Shown here: in pieces, positions 55,203 to 64,000 of the stretch | Numbering within the stretch: position 1 is the first letter of the stretch | Layout: each line of letters begins with the position of its first letter | From: Doris montereyensis | Taxonomy: Eukaryota > Mollusca > Gastropoda > Nudibranchia > Dorididae | Assembly: GCA_037039925.1 (NCBI GenBank) | Contig: JAXRKP010001919.1 | Span: 12,501-76,500, forward strand | Reading direction: 5' to 3' | Length of the DNA: 64,000 nt | Notes under the pieces: model-generated | Told to the model about the DNA's origin: nothing | The model's database searches: none | What the model saw: only the letters and a program-made list of their open reading frames with translations | Translations under genes and position numbers: made by a program

Positions 55203-57780
55203 AGATGTATGGGTTCAGATGCCTGAGATGATCTTTTCTCCAGGATGTCCTGTCCTGGCATTTTCTGTTTCTTTCCAAAAGAGTTAAATTTCTATGTTTT
55301 AATGCCTGTTTTATATCTTCTTCCCACTTTCTCCGAGGTCTGTCTTTTGGTCTTTTTACCTTGGGCTTTAGCTCTGTATACTGATTTAGCTATTCTATTG
55401 TCATTCTGTTTTCATGCCCAAACCGTCTCAATTGACTTATTTTTATCTTAGTTTTTATGTCATCTGCTTTGGTGTGATCTCTTATTGTTGTGTTTCTGAT
55501 TTTGTCTCTTTTAGTTTTCCCTACTACTACTCCTCTTCTTAGATGTTTTATTTCAGCTGTTTGTACTCTACTGTCTAAGGTACAGGTTTCACTGCCATAG
55601 AGTAGAATAGGACAATAAACTGTGTTGTAACTGCCATTTTGGATTTTGTTGACAATTCTTGATTGCCTATAAATGCTATATTATAATTCATTGCCTTTTT
55701 GATTCTCTGGCTGATTTCTTCTCTTAGTTTTCCTTCTGAGTTAATCATTACTCTTAGGTAATTGTAGCTTTGAACTTGTTCTAAATTCTCCCTGCCCAAT
55801 TTAACATTTTGTGTTTTAGCTTACCTAGTTACTAGCATTTTTGGGGGTTTCTTTGCATTTTCATTCCTCTTTTATTTAGTTCCTTGTTCATTATGTTGAT
55901 TTTCGACTGAAGGTCACTTTCTGATTTTCGAAACAGAACTAAATCATCAGCAAAGAAAGCATTGATACATTTACTGGTTTGAGCTTCCACATACCTACAT
56001 TCATTTTCTTCATTTTGTAGGAAGCCTTGCGACTGAATCCATAAATGTGATAAACAAAAGAGGACTTATTATACAACCCTGTCTTACATCTACATCAAAT
56101 TCTTCTGATATATTCCAGCTACTCTCACTGTACATGTTGGTTTATTGTAAAAACTTTTAATAGCTTTTGTTAAATTTTACTCTACATTGTGTTCTTTTAA
56201 GGAATGCCATACTCCGTCCCTCCTCACAGTATCAAATACCTTTTCCAAGTCAATAAAACACAGGTGCAAGTCAATGTTTCTCTCAAGGAATTATTCTATT
56301 ATTTGTCTAATTGTACATTCCTGGTCTAAATCCACTCTGATGTTCTTCAATCTGATCCTCTACTCTTTTCCTTTGTCTCATCTCCAGGATCCTGGCATAC
56401 ACTTTTCCTGTTACACTAAGTAGTGATATCCCTCTATACTTTAAGCATTCCATAGTTGATCTTTCTTATGTATTGGTACTAACGTTCTCTTTTTCTAGTC
56501 GTCTGGCACCTGTTTTGACTTCCATGCTTGTTGGCATATTGCATTAGTAGTTTGTCTGCCTCTCTCCCCCTTGGTTTTTCATCATTACTGTATAAACTTG
56601 ATCTGCTCCTAGGGCCTTTCCTAATTTCACTTTTCTTATAGCTGTTTTGAGTTCTTCCATTGAGATATCTACATCTTTCAGGATCTTGTTACTCTTACTA
56701 ATTAGTTTGTACTCCTTGTTTCATATGTAAATTATGTAATGGTTGAAAATACTTTCTCCATGTTTTCATGGTTTTTCTGTCTTCTTTCATTATTTCTCCT
56801 TTGGCATTCTTATTTTGTCATATTTGGCATTCTTTAGTCTATCTCATCCTCTTCATTGTCCCCCAGAACAGCTTTTGATTTCCTTGATAGCTTTTTTGGA
56901 AGTCTTTGTCCAAACTATTCCCATTGTTTCCTGTTTTGCTTTCCTCACTTCCTCTTTGGCGATAATTCTTTTACTCACATAATCTATCCTCGTCTGGCCT
57001 CCTTGTTTGCAAGTATTACTTCCAGGCGTCCTTGTTTTCTTTATATTGGTCTTGACACCATGCTGTTCTTTTTCTGTCTCCTTTAATTTGTTTCCTATCA
57101 CAGACCTCTTCATTATAACTGTTGTGCTATCATTCAGATCTATCTGCCTTTCACTGATAAATCTTTTTATTCTGGATTGGTACATATGTTTTACTATTGG
57201 TTTAGTTAGTTCCTCTATTTTGAGTTAAGTACGTTTCTTCTATTTCCCTTTCACTTTGTATTGTTCAGTCAGTAATATCATTTTGATAATCACTAGGTGA
57301 AGGTCACTAAATATTTTAGTTCCTCTGTTCCTCTACTGTAAAAAGGAGCTGCAAACTGTTATGTAGTCTTATCATGGACTTTTCATACCTGTATTCATTT
57401 ACTCTTGTATATTTGTGGATATCTTTATGAGGAAAAAAATGTGTTAGCTATTTTCACATTATTCTTTAGGCAAAAATTTATTAGTCTCTCTCTGTTTGGA
57501 TAAGTTGTTTCTCTTTCTTTACCTATTACTCCTGACAATTCGTTATTGCGTGCTCTAAGCGTTTAAATCTCCTAAAACCGTTAGTTTCTGTTTGTGTTTA
57601 AGGTTCTCTGCAGCTATTTGTAAATCATTTTAAGATATCTTTTTCTTCTTTAGGGGCGTCCTCGTTTGGTCCATAAGCTATTAATAATTTAATTTCTCTT
57701 CCTTTTGGTTTAATGTTTTCCTCTAATAGTCGGGCTTATAAATTTATGACTCTCTAGCAACTTTATTACCTTTTGTGTTA
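55203..57780 (-). mobile_element. RTE-like LINE copy 4, 5'-truncated in the endonuclease
   Basis: On the minus strand, from about 57,780: the end of the endonuclease region, a linker frame with FISERQIDLNDSTT and KTRTPGSN (57,185-56,853), then broken RT and a C-terminal tail with GRENLEQVQSYNYLRVM and GKLREEISQRIKKAMNYN (55,799-55,575). The 3' end is near 55,203 with a GAGAGA-type tail. Frameshifts and stops throughout. It is oriented against RIOK1. Confidence 0.8.
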
Positions 57781-58064
57781 GAGTTCGACGCTGTGGTGTC
57801 ATTGTTCAAAACGGTGTTCACTCAAATTTATTCCGTTTCTCGAGGATAAAATTTTGCCACTGCCTTGTTAATAACGCCAACAGAATCGAACTGTTGCTGT
57901 ATTACATATAGGTTCTGTTTGTTGCTGGTTAAACTGATATACATTGATGATGAGTGTCGGAAATGACCTTTGATATCTAGATTCAGTGAAAGCATTCATT
58001 CTGTGTTCTTATGCTGAATCTCATTTTAAGAGCATTTTAAACTGATCTTTACATCTCATCGATA

Positions 58065-58990
58065 ATGTCTAAAATGACTTTTAAAGAAATCCTTGAATGT
58101 ACAAAATGTATTATTTGCAAGACCTGTAAATGTAAACTTAGAATGTCCTACCAAACAAAATGCTTCAAAGTTCAAGGGTACAAAACCTTCCAAATTATCA
58201 TACACAAATTTCTTTGCCACACGACAGAAGATGAGTTAAGAGTAGCCATTTTATCAATGGATGAAGGAGATAATCTTGTAACAATACTAAGGCAGCATGC
58301 TGCCATATGGCACAAATCATGTGGGTACAAGATTAAACAACACCAAATTTCAACGGTTGATGAAAAAGATGTCTGAAAACTCCTCCTCTGACACATTTCT
58401 TCATTCTGACTAAACTGGCTATGAAGCACAAACATGTAGACGTCGTCTTCTACATCCAGCGTTGAATGTTCAGCAATAGAAACTAACACTAACAGAGCAA
58501 AAAAAATTCTGTGAAAGGTGGAAGAAGATAGAAATGAACTGCATTCTGTCATGACTTTAGAGGTAAGCGACAAGGTAAAATGATTGCAGAGAAAACAAAA
58601 GCCACAAAGCTACTGGCAAAATTTACACATGACGATATGGTTGTGCAAGAGGCTCATTATCATCGAAAATGCCTGCTAACTTTGTGTTATAAAGTAAGGG
58701 ACAGGCACGCTATCATACCGGATATACACCAAGTTGAAAATGCTGTTCTAACAGAACTTGTCGTTTTTTTGGATGAGGGCGCTTCAAAGGACACGGCAAG
58801 AATTTACAAACTTGCGACACATTGGGAAAATGTGCAATGGGCGTTTAAAAGGATATAGATACAAAAATAATGGAGAGAATACATACCACCCGTTTGAAAG
58901 AAAGGCTTTGAACAACTTCCAAATCTTCAGGAGACAAGCCAAGGTAGATATATTTTGTTGTATTTCCAAGATGATGTTCATAGTTTGATG
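58065..58990 (+). pseudogene. degenerate Cys/His-rich protein gene, probably transposon-associated
   Basis: The first frame (58,065-58,376) starts MSKMTFKEILECTKCIICKT and ends WHKSCGYKIKQH. The next part contains TCRRRLLHP and a CERWKK-like stretch. The 58,580 frame reads LLAKFTHDDMVVQEAHYHRK, CLLTLCYKVRDRH, then DEGASKDTARIYKLA. The C..C, H..C and EAHYHRxC patterns recur in a large family of uncharacterised invertebrate ORFs associated with mobile DNA. Frame breaks near 58,380 and 58,580 suggest a pseudogene. Confidence 0.5.
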
Positions 58991-60090
58991 AAGACAGCTT
59001 TAGAAACCCAACAATAGCAACAAAAACGACTGAAAGAAAGCCGACGACATTTTTCCCCTGTCCGCCCTTAGTTCCACCGCCATCCCAAATCTCCACTCCT
59101 CTTCCCTTGCCTCATCCCCTCTCAAATTATTTTTCTATTTCTTCTATGGTCACATGGCAACATCAAAGTGTTAACTTTATCGATCGATAAATTGCTATGG
59201 AATCACGGGGATGGATTGAACCTGTGTCAATTTTATTTATATCTCTGTCAATTTATTGCACCTACAGTGTATTGTTATGTAAAAATGTGTACTTAGCAGG
59301 AATGTATTACTACTAGTCACCACCGTTAGTCAAAAACTTGGGTCCTATACGCGATGATGTACGGTAAGGTAATTATTTATTTTCAGAAGTGAAAAAATCA
59401 AATATGTTTGTGTGCACTTTAGATAAGACACAGGCATACTTTTGCGTAATGATTTTAGTAAAAAAAAATTGCGTCTAATAGTCCTATACGCTGTAATATA
59501 CGGTAGGATTTATGTTTATTGTTTTCAACCGTAAACAGCATCTGTTGCTTCATGATCTTCAACTATCCAAAACTTAAGTTTTTTCCATTTTTGTCCACTC
59601 TTTTGCTTATTTATATTTGAACTTAAAAAATGTTTGCCATTTATTTTCAAACAATTTGCCTTGGTGGACTTTATGACTCAGTTGGTTACGGTCCAACTGC
59701 CATGTTTAAACTCTCTGGTCCAGGTATGGTTTTTCCTGTTAACCCAGCAGCAAAAGTGATGTTTAAATCTATTTAGACTTGGCAAAAGTAAAGATAGTAT
59801 GGAAAGTAACGTATGCATATTGTGCTCTATGCAAGAGAAAAAACAGGAAAACTCAAGACTCCTGATTGCCCTACCTTCAATAGTTTAACATTAAGTATCA
59901 GACTTATTTAACTCAGCTAATTGTTGAATTAGCTCATCATTTTCATTTAATAATCAAAAAATAATTGTAATGTCGTTTTCTTAGATGTAAGATAACATTG
60001 ATAAAAACTTTGCTCAGCGTGGTATAATTTCCGCTCGTTTTGATCATTTATCAACATTACATTACAAACTTCAATCATCAATTCATGACA
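58990..60090. other. intronic sequence, possible small repeats
   Basis: GTCCTATACGC(G/T)...TACGGTA words occur at 59,342-59,370 and 59,478-59,506, like a small DNA-element terminus used twice. A weak tRNA-like GACTCAGTTGGTTACGG lies at 59,677. Nothing else is recognised. Confidence 0.35.
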
Positions 60091-60091
60091 G

Positions 60092-60169
60092 ATTTAGGCA
60101 TGGTTACTGCAAATCAAATCCAAGAAAGATGGTTCAGTTATGGGCTGAAAAGAAATGCGAAATCTCAAG
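60092..60169 (+). CDS. RIOK1: RIOK1 exon 7, one apparent base missing
   Basis: After ATTCATGACAG the exon encodes FRHGYCKSNPRKMVQLWAEK, an exact continuation of GEFR in animal RIOK1. After AEK the expected EMRNL is legible only in the next frame, so one G appears missing near 60,152. The exon is 78 nt and would be 79 with the base restored. The donor is GTAAGT. The following exon was not found in the window. Confidence 0.88.
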
Positions 60170-60589
60170 GTAAGTTTTGTTCTTGTATGGTTCTATGATG
60201 ATCCAGGAGCTTAGTTGCCTGTTACATTTCGTGTGTCTTTAGCTTGTAGTGTAGTGCGACGGTGTAGATCTGACTTACTAACACGCTTATAGGAATTGGG
60301 CAAACGCCCTAGAGTCTCTGGTGCTATTGATGTATTTTTCTTTGTTTCAGTGTGAACCCTCATTTAAGAGGATTTAGATTACTTAAGCGGACTCAAAATA
60401 GAATACTAGCAAACTCACCCCACAGCAGCATTTTTGTCTTCACCAAACACTAAACTAACACTAAACACATATGAATGCTTCAAAACCAGGAATCAATGAA
60501 ATCAAATCTTGTAAAGCAATTGGGAATTATGTTTCACATTATGATCCTCCATTGGCAAGATGTACACCAATTTGAGCATAAATATGCAG

Positions 60590-61138
60590 AGTGGTTGATG
60601 GTACTGAAGGTGGTGATGATGTTGATACTATCAAAAGGTAATGATTTGTTAATGGTATATGAAGTGGTGATGACTTTGATGATGCTGAAGTGATGATGTT
60701 GTTGATAGTAAAGAAAGTGGTGAGGATGTTATTGATACTAAAGTAATGATGTTGCTGATGGTACTGAAGGTGGGTGATGATGTTTATGGTACTGTTGTGG
60801 TGTTAGTAGTAATGTTATTGATGGTAATGAAGGTGACGATGGCTATAGGTGGTATTGAAGATGGTGATATTATTGATGGTGCTGAAAGTACTGATGTAAT
60901 TCAGGGTACCAAAGATAATGATGATGTTGATGGCACTGAAGGTGATGTTGTTATTGATGGTACTGAAGGTGGTGATGATATTGATGGTACTGGTGACGAT
61001 TTATTGATGGTACTAAAGGTGGTGATGGTGGTGATGGCACTGAAGCTGGTGATGATGTTGATGAAGCTGGAGATGGTGATATTATTGATTTTTACTGAAG
61101 GTGCTGGCGTTATTAATGGTACTGAAGGTTGTAAATAA
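60590..61138. repeat. degenerate minisatellite of GATGGTACTGAAGGTGGTGAT type
   Basis: Interspersed TTGATGGTACTGAAGGTGG, GATGATGTTGATGGT and related words form an imperfect array with no fixed period (roughly 24-33 bp). One strand stays open as a DGTEGGDDIDGT-like repeat for 130 codons (60,746-61,138). It is more likely a decaying satellite than a gene. Confidence 0.7.
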
Positions 61139-61139
61139 T

Positions 61140-61930
61140 GATGCACAAACCGCCTAAGAACCGGTCTTAAAGCGAGACAGAGGCAGCGGTTTTTAGGGCA
61201 GACTGAGTTCTAAGGTGAACTCTACCATGCCTTGTATTTTTGTTTCATTATTCATATATTTTTTACCTTAAAATTGGTACAGACCCCAATAGATCAGCAG
61301 TTTGCTTGATATCTAGAGAATTGCCTCAGTATAGGCATTATGATATTATTTGATAAGTCTGAAGCTCTGTTGAAATGATGTATTTAAAAATATGCAGTCT
61401 TTGCAGGTAAATAGATCTAGCTTCCAGCGAACTGAGCCAATGAATGAAAGTTTTATGACTATTTATTAACTATGACAAAACAATATAGCAATTTGTGTGA
61501 TCACTTCCATACATTTGAAAAACACTTTGTGATTGGTTATTCATTTTTAAGCGAATTAAAAGGGGAAAGTTGATTACAAATCCAAAACTGGCCAGATAAA
61601 CTCATAATAAGAAGGTTGTCTTAACTCTGTCTGTGATAGTGTAATGTGAGCCACGTAATTGCTTCTTAACCCCATGTGTGATGTTGTAATGCGAGCCGCA
61701 TAATTGTCTTACCACCCACATCTTGAATGCACAGCTAATGCACTTTTGATCACATCCCAAGACGCAAGGTATGGTCATGCAGCCTGGGCAGGTGGTGAGT
61801 CTTTGTCATATCTGTCATTCGGCATCCTGCGACTCTTGTTAAAAGTTTGTTTATTGCCTACTAGTGTCTGGAATGATGAAACAGACCTCCCACTCGTCTT
61901 TCGGCGGATTCACGTGCAACCTATAAAAAT
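61140..61930. other. intron/intergenic sequence without recognised features
   Basis: Two ATGTGAG/GCGAGCC(A/G)C(A/G)TAATTG-like words at 61,645 and 61,690 repeat once: GTGATAGTGTAATGTGAGCC and GTGATGTTGTAATGCGAGCC. Nothing else is supported. Confidence 0.4.
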
Positions 61931-62420
61931 ATAGGAAATAAAAATAAAAAATAAGTAAGTAATAAAAGATGAAAGAAAGAGGAGAGAGAAAAAAAGAAGG
62001 AAAGAAAGAATGAGAGAGAGGTGTATATGGAAACAAAGAATGGGAAGAGGCAAGATTAGACCAAGTCAGGAAGGAGAAATAATAGAAGAATGAAAGGAAA
62101 TAGATCTATCAACAGGGCAAAAATATTGGATTTTATTACTTTTACTTTTATTACTTACTTATTTTTATTTCATTCTATTTTTCTAGATCTGAACCTTCCA
62201 TTCTCGCTCCTATATTTTCCTTTTCTTTCTTATTATTATCACTGTCTTTTTTTCTTTCAGTTCTTCCTCCTTTATGTTTTTCGTCTGACATCACACTGTG
62301 TGATGCCTTAATTAGTGTTTAGATCTAGATTCTAGATATTTCTCATTTGCTTCTGACGAAGGGTTATACCCAAAACGTCACATGTTTGTTCTATCTTTAT
62401 TGGTTGAGTTGTCATTTATT
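61930..62420. repeat. rearranged second copy of the hammerhead-core repeat, palindromic arrangement
   Basis: Bases 61,930-62,110 match 53,395-53,610 in the same orientation (AATAAGTAAGTAATAAAAGA, GAGAGAGGTGT, GAATGAAAGGAA). Bases about 62,130-62,420 match 53,150-53,430 as the reverse complement, ending in CTGACGA (62,353), GGGTTATACCC and CAAAACGT. The two arms share AATAAGTAAGTAATAAAA in opposite directions, so the region is a partial fold-back. The catalytic GAAA here reads AAAA. Confidence 0.6.
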
Positions 62421-62669
62421 GTCGCTTCTCACCTGACTTCACTCAACTGTGGCTCCTTTGTTTTGGTAATGTTATTAATGGTACTGTAGCGGTTAGCTAA
62501 CAGAAAAAAAAGTTGAAGATGATCGCTTTGGATTTTGTGTTGTTTTTTTATGCCGTTGGTTGTAACAACCAGAAGTCTTTTAAGTCAATGAGAAAAAGGC
62601 ACAACATGTAATGACATCACAAGATGCAACATGAAGAGTTTCATAATTAGTGTGATGCAGTGCGATGAT

Positions 62670-64000
62670 TGCCACTAGCTCCCCCCAGCACAGGCATACA
62701 CTGTCTTGTAGATGTTTGGGATCTCGTGCACGTCCAGCACGCGTCTGTTGTCACAGGGAGCGCTGTTTGTTTGGGCTGTGGTGGATTTTGGGGCCTTGTC
62801 GCTAGGTTGATTTTGGTGGTCGCATAGTGCTGGTGGCTATGGGGATCGGAAACGTGCACTGGTTCCGTTTGGTCATGAGCAGGCTTGAGGCGATCTATCC
62901 ATATCGTTCATGTCGTCCTCCGTTCTGATGAACGTCTTTGAAGATTTCACGACCTGAAATGGTCCTGTATAAGGATCGTCAGTGGCCTACGGTAGGTGTC
63001 GTTCCGAACAAACACGTAGTTGGCCTTGGTTTGCCAGCCTGGCACGACAGAGGTTTGTTTGCCATGTCAAGATGCTGGGAGTGACTGTTAGAAGATCTGG
63101 TTCTATCAACTTTTCTCGCTTGTTTTAGAAATGCATCCGCTGACCACGAAGAGGTGCTTTCATTGACGAATTCGCCTGGAATTGTAAGTGGTTCTCCGTA
63201 TACGAGCTCTGTGATGGATACTCCGATGTCCTTTTAGGCGCTGTTCTGGGACCTAGCAAAACCCACGGCAGTTCGTCTAGCCAGTTTGGATGTGTGAGGC
63301 GAGCTTTAAGGGACGTTTGAATGATCGGTGGAACCTTTCCACCATCCCATTAGATTGTGGATGGTACGCTGTGGTTCTATGGATGCAGGGGCCGAGATGG
63401 AGACGTACTTCTGTCCAGAGAGAGAAGTGAACTGTGGTCTGCGGTCGGATGTGACATCCAAGGTGTTCCAAACCTCGAGATCCAGCCATGGATGAGGACC
63501 TTTGCGCAGTCTTTTGCAGTGCGTACTCCTTCAATAATGGAAAAGGTGAGTGTATCCATCTGATGGTGGTAGGGGCCGACCAAATCCACATGGATATGAC
63601 TGAAATGTTTGGCAGGAACCTTAAATGGAACAAGTGGTGCTTTGACGTATGTCTGGACTTTTGATCGCTGGCAAGGTAAACACTCGCTGGTCCATTTGTT
63701 TATTTGTCGTCTCATATTAGGCCAAGACCTGTCGGCTATTAATTTTCTGGTTGTGTTTCGTCCGGGGTGGGATAGATTATGGATAATTTCGAAAACAAAT
63801 CTTCTGAAAATTTTCAGGAGCGATCGGGCAGGCCTTTCCTGTCGATGTGTCGCCACCGTAGTATAGAGTCCTCCAACTACAATCGGCATAGGGATTATTT
63901 GGAGGCTTGAGGTAAAAGCAATGTGGTAGGGAGTGGTATCTTCCTCACTTAATTGGGCTTTTTGACATAGCTGTGTAATCTAAGCCAAGGGTCACATTGC
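62670..64000 (-). mobile_element. Gypsy (Ty3-type) LTR retrotransposon, integrase end, degenerate
   Basis: The minus strand contains an integrase zinc domain (HNLSHPG with H37/H41 and CLPC with C70/C73 of the 63,889-63,377 frame). Then comes the catalytic core with HIHVDLVGP (first Asp), ISRFGTP, and, in another frame (63,633-63,277), RTTAYHPQSNGMVERFHRS (catalytic Glu). Downstream frames near 62,880-63,270 read the C-terminal region. A GCTGGGGGGAG tract (62,676-62,690, minus strand) could be the polypurine tract before a 3' LTR, whose end I cannot place. The rest of pol lies beyond the window. Several frameshifts are present. Confidence 0.8.

Larger units (their letters stand above)
20461..60169 (+). 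other. RIOK1: RIOK1 gene, 5' seven exons spread over about 40 kb
   Basis: Seven exons with GT/AG borders and matching phases were assembled by eye: 20,461-20,578; 35,463-35,541; 39,020-39,074; 42,523-42,541; 43,241-43,421; 49,599-49,660; 60,092-60,169. The last three encode unmistakable RIO kinase 1 sequence ([33 protein letters not shown]). The first four are supported by phase, acidic composition and position. RIOK1 is an atypical kinase/ATPase acting in late cytoplasmic 40S ribosome maturation. The remaining kinase-domain and C-terminal exons must lie right of the window. Introns carry the repeats listed below. Confidence 0.85.

Noticed and set aside
59670..59745. tRNA gene or SINE at GACTCAGTTGGTTACGG
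   Set aside because: There is an A-box-like word but no acceptable B box or cloverleaf.
60350..60460. Further RIOK1 exon after exon 7
   Set aside because: An acceptor-like TTTGTTTCAG precedes an open frame (VNPHLRGFRLLKRTQ), but it does not resemble the expected RIOK1 continuation.
1..64000. CRISPR array
   Set aside because: The regular repeats at 46-48 kb are contiguous 60-bp satellite units without unique spacers, in a eukaryotic context.

Overview
This is a eukaryotic window with two parts. Bases 1 to about 19,870 are very AT-rich and packed with the decayed genes of two neighbouring Polinton/Maverick-type virus-like DNA transposons. The rest is ordinary animal genomic DNA with a large-intron host gene. 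The many TCTAGATCTAGA-type motifs, the RTE LINEs, Tc1 transposons, tRNA-derived SINEs and Gypsy element suggest an invertebrate, most likely a gastropod mollusc. That assignment is an inference and was not tested.

Element A (1-~7,500, left end outside the window) carries: a protein-primed DNA polymerase B fragment (-), structural-type genes (+), a packaging-type ATPase with zinc-finger-like motifs (-), a small unknown gene (-), a PLA2-like/integrase gene (-), a DUF5679-like zinc protein (-) and the start of an adenain-like protease (+). Element B (~7,500-19,870) carries: the C-terminal half of a different packaging ATPase (+), two penton/minor-capsid-like paralogues (+), a GLYLK-family protein (+, the only long open frame), a PSAPP protein (+), a DUF8207-like protein (+), a small GEG protein (+), a small unknown gene (-), polymerase B (-), a Cys-rich ORF (-), PLA2-like/integrase (-), DUF5679 (-), endonuclease VII-like HNH (-), protease (+) and major capsid protein (+, truncated). 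Almost all are broken by stops and frameshifts, so both copies look dead. The gene sets are homologous but differ in content and order, so they are two lineages rather than a recent duplication.

From 20,461 to the right, seven phase-consistent exons on the + strand (20,461-60,169) form the 5' part of a RIO kinase 1 gene (RIOK1), with its ATP-binding STGKEANVY motif. Later exons lie beyond the window. Two exons each need one missing base to stay in frame; this is either assembly error or gene decay. The introns are full of repeats: four copies of one RTE-like LINE (24.4-28.6 kb +, 29.6-30.8 kb -, 39.5-42.4 kb +, 55.2-57.8 kb -), two Tc1 pseudogenes, three TIR-bounded DNA elements, a 60-bp minisatellite of about 2.1 kb with higher-order structure, tRNA-derived SINEs, a second LINE tail, and two copies of a repeat with a hammerhead-like core. 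Downstream of the last visible exon are a GATGGT-type minisatellite and the integrase end of a Gypsy LTR retrotransposon (-).
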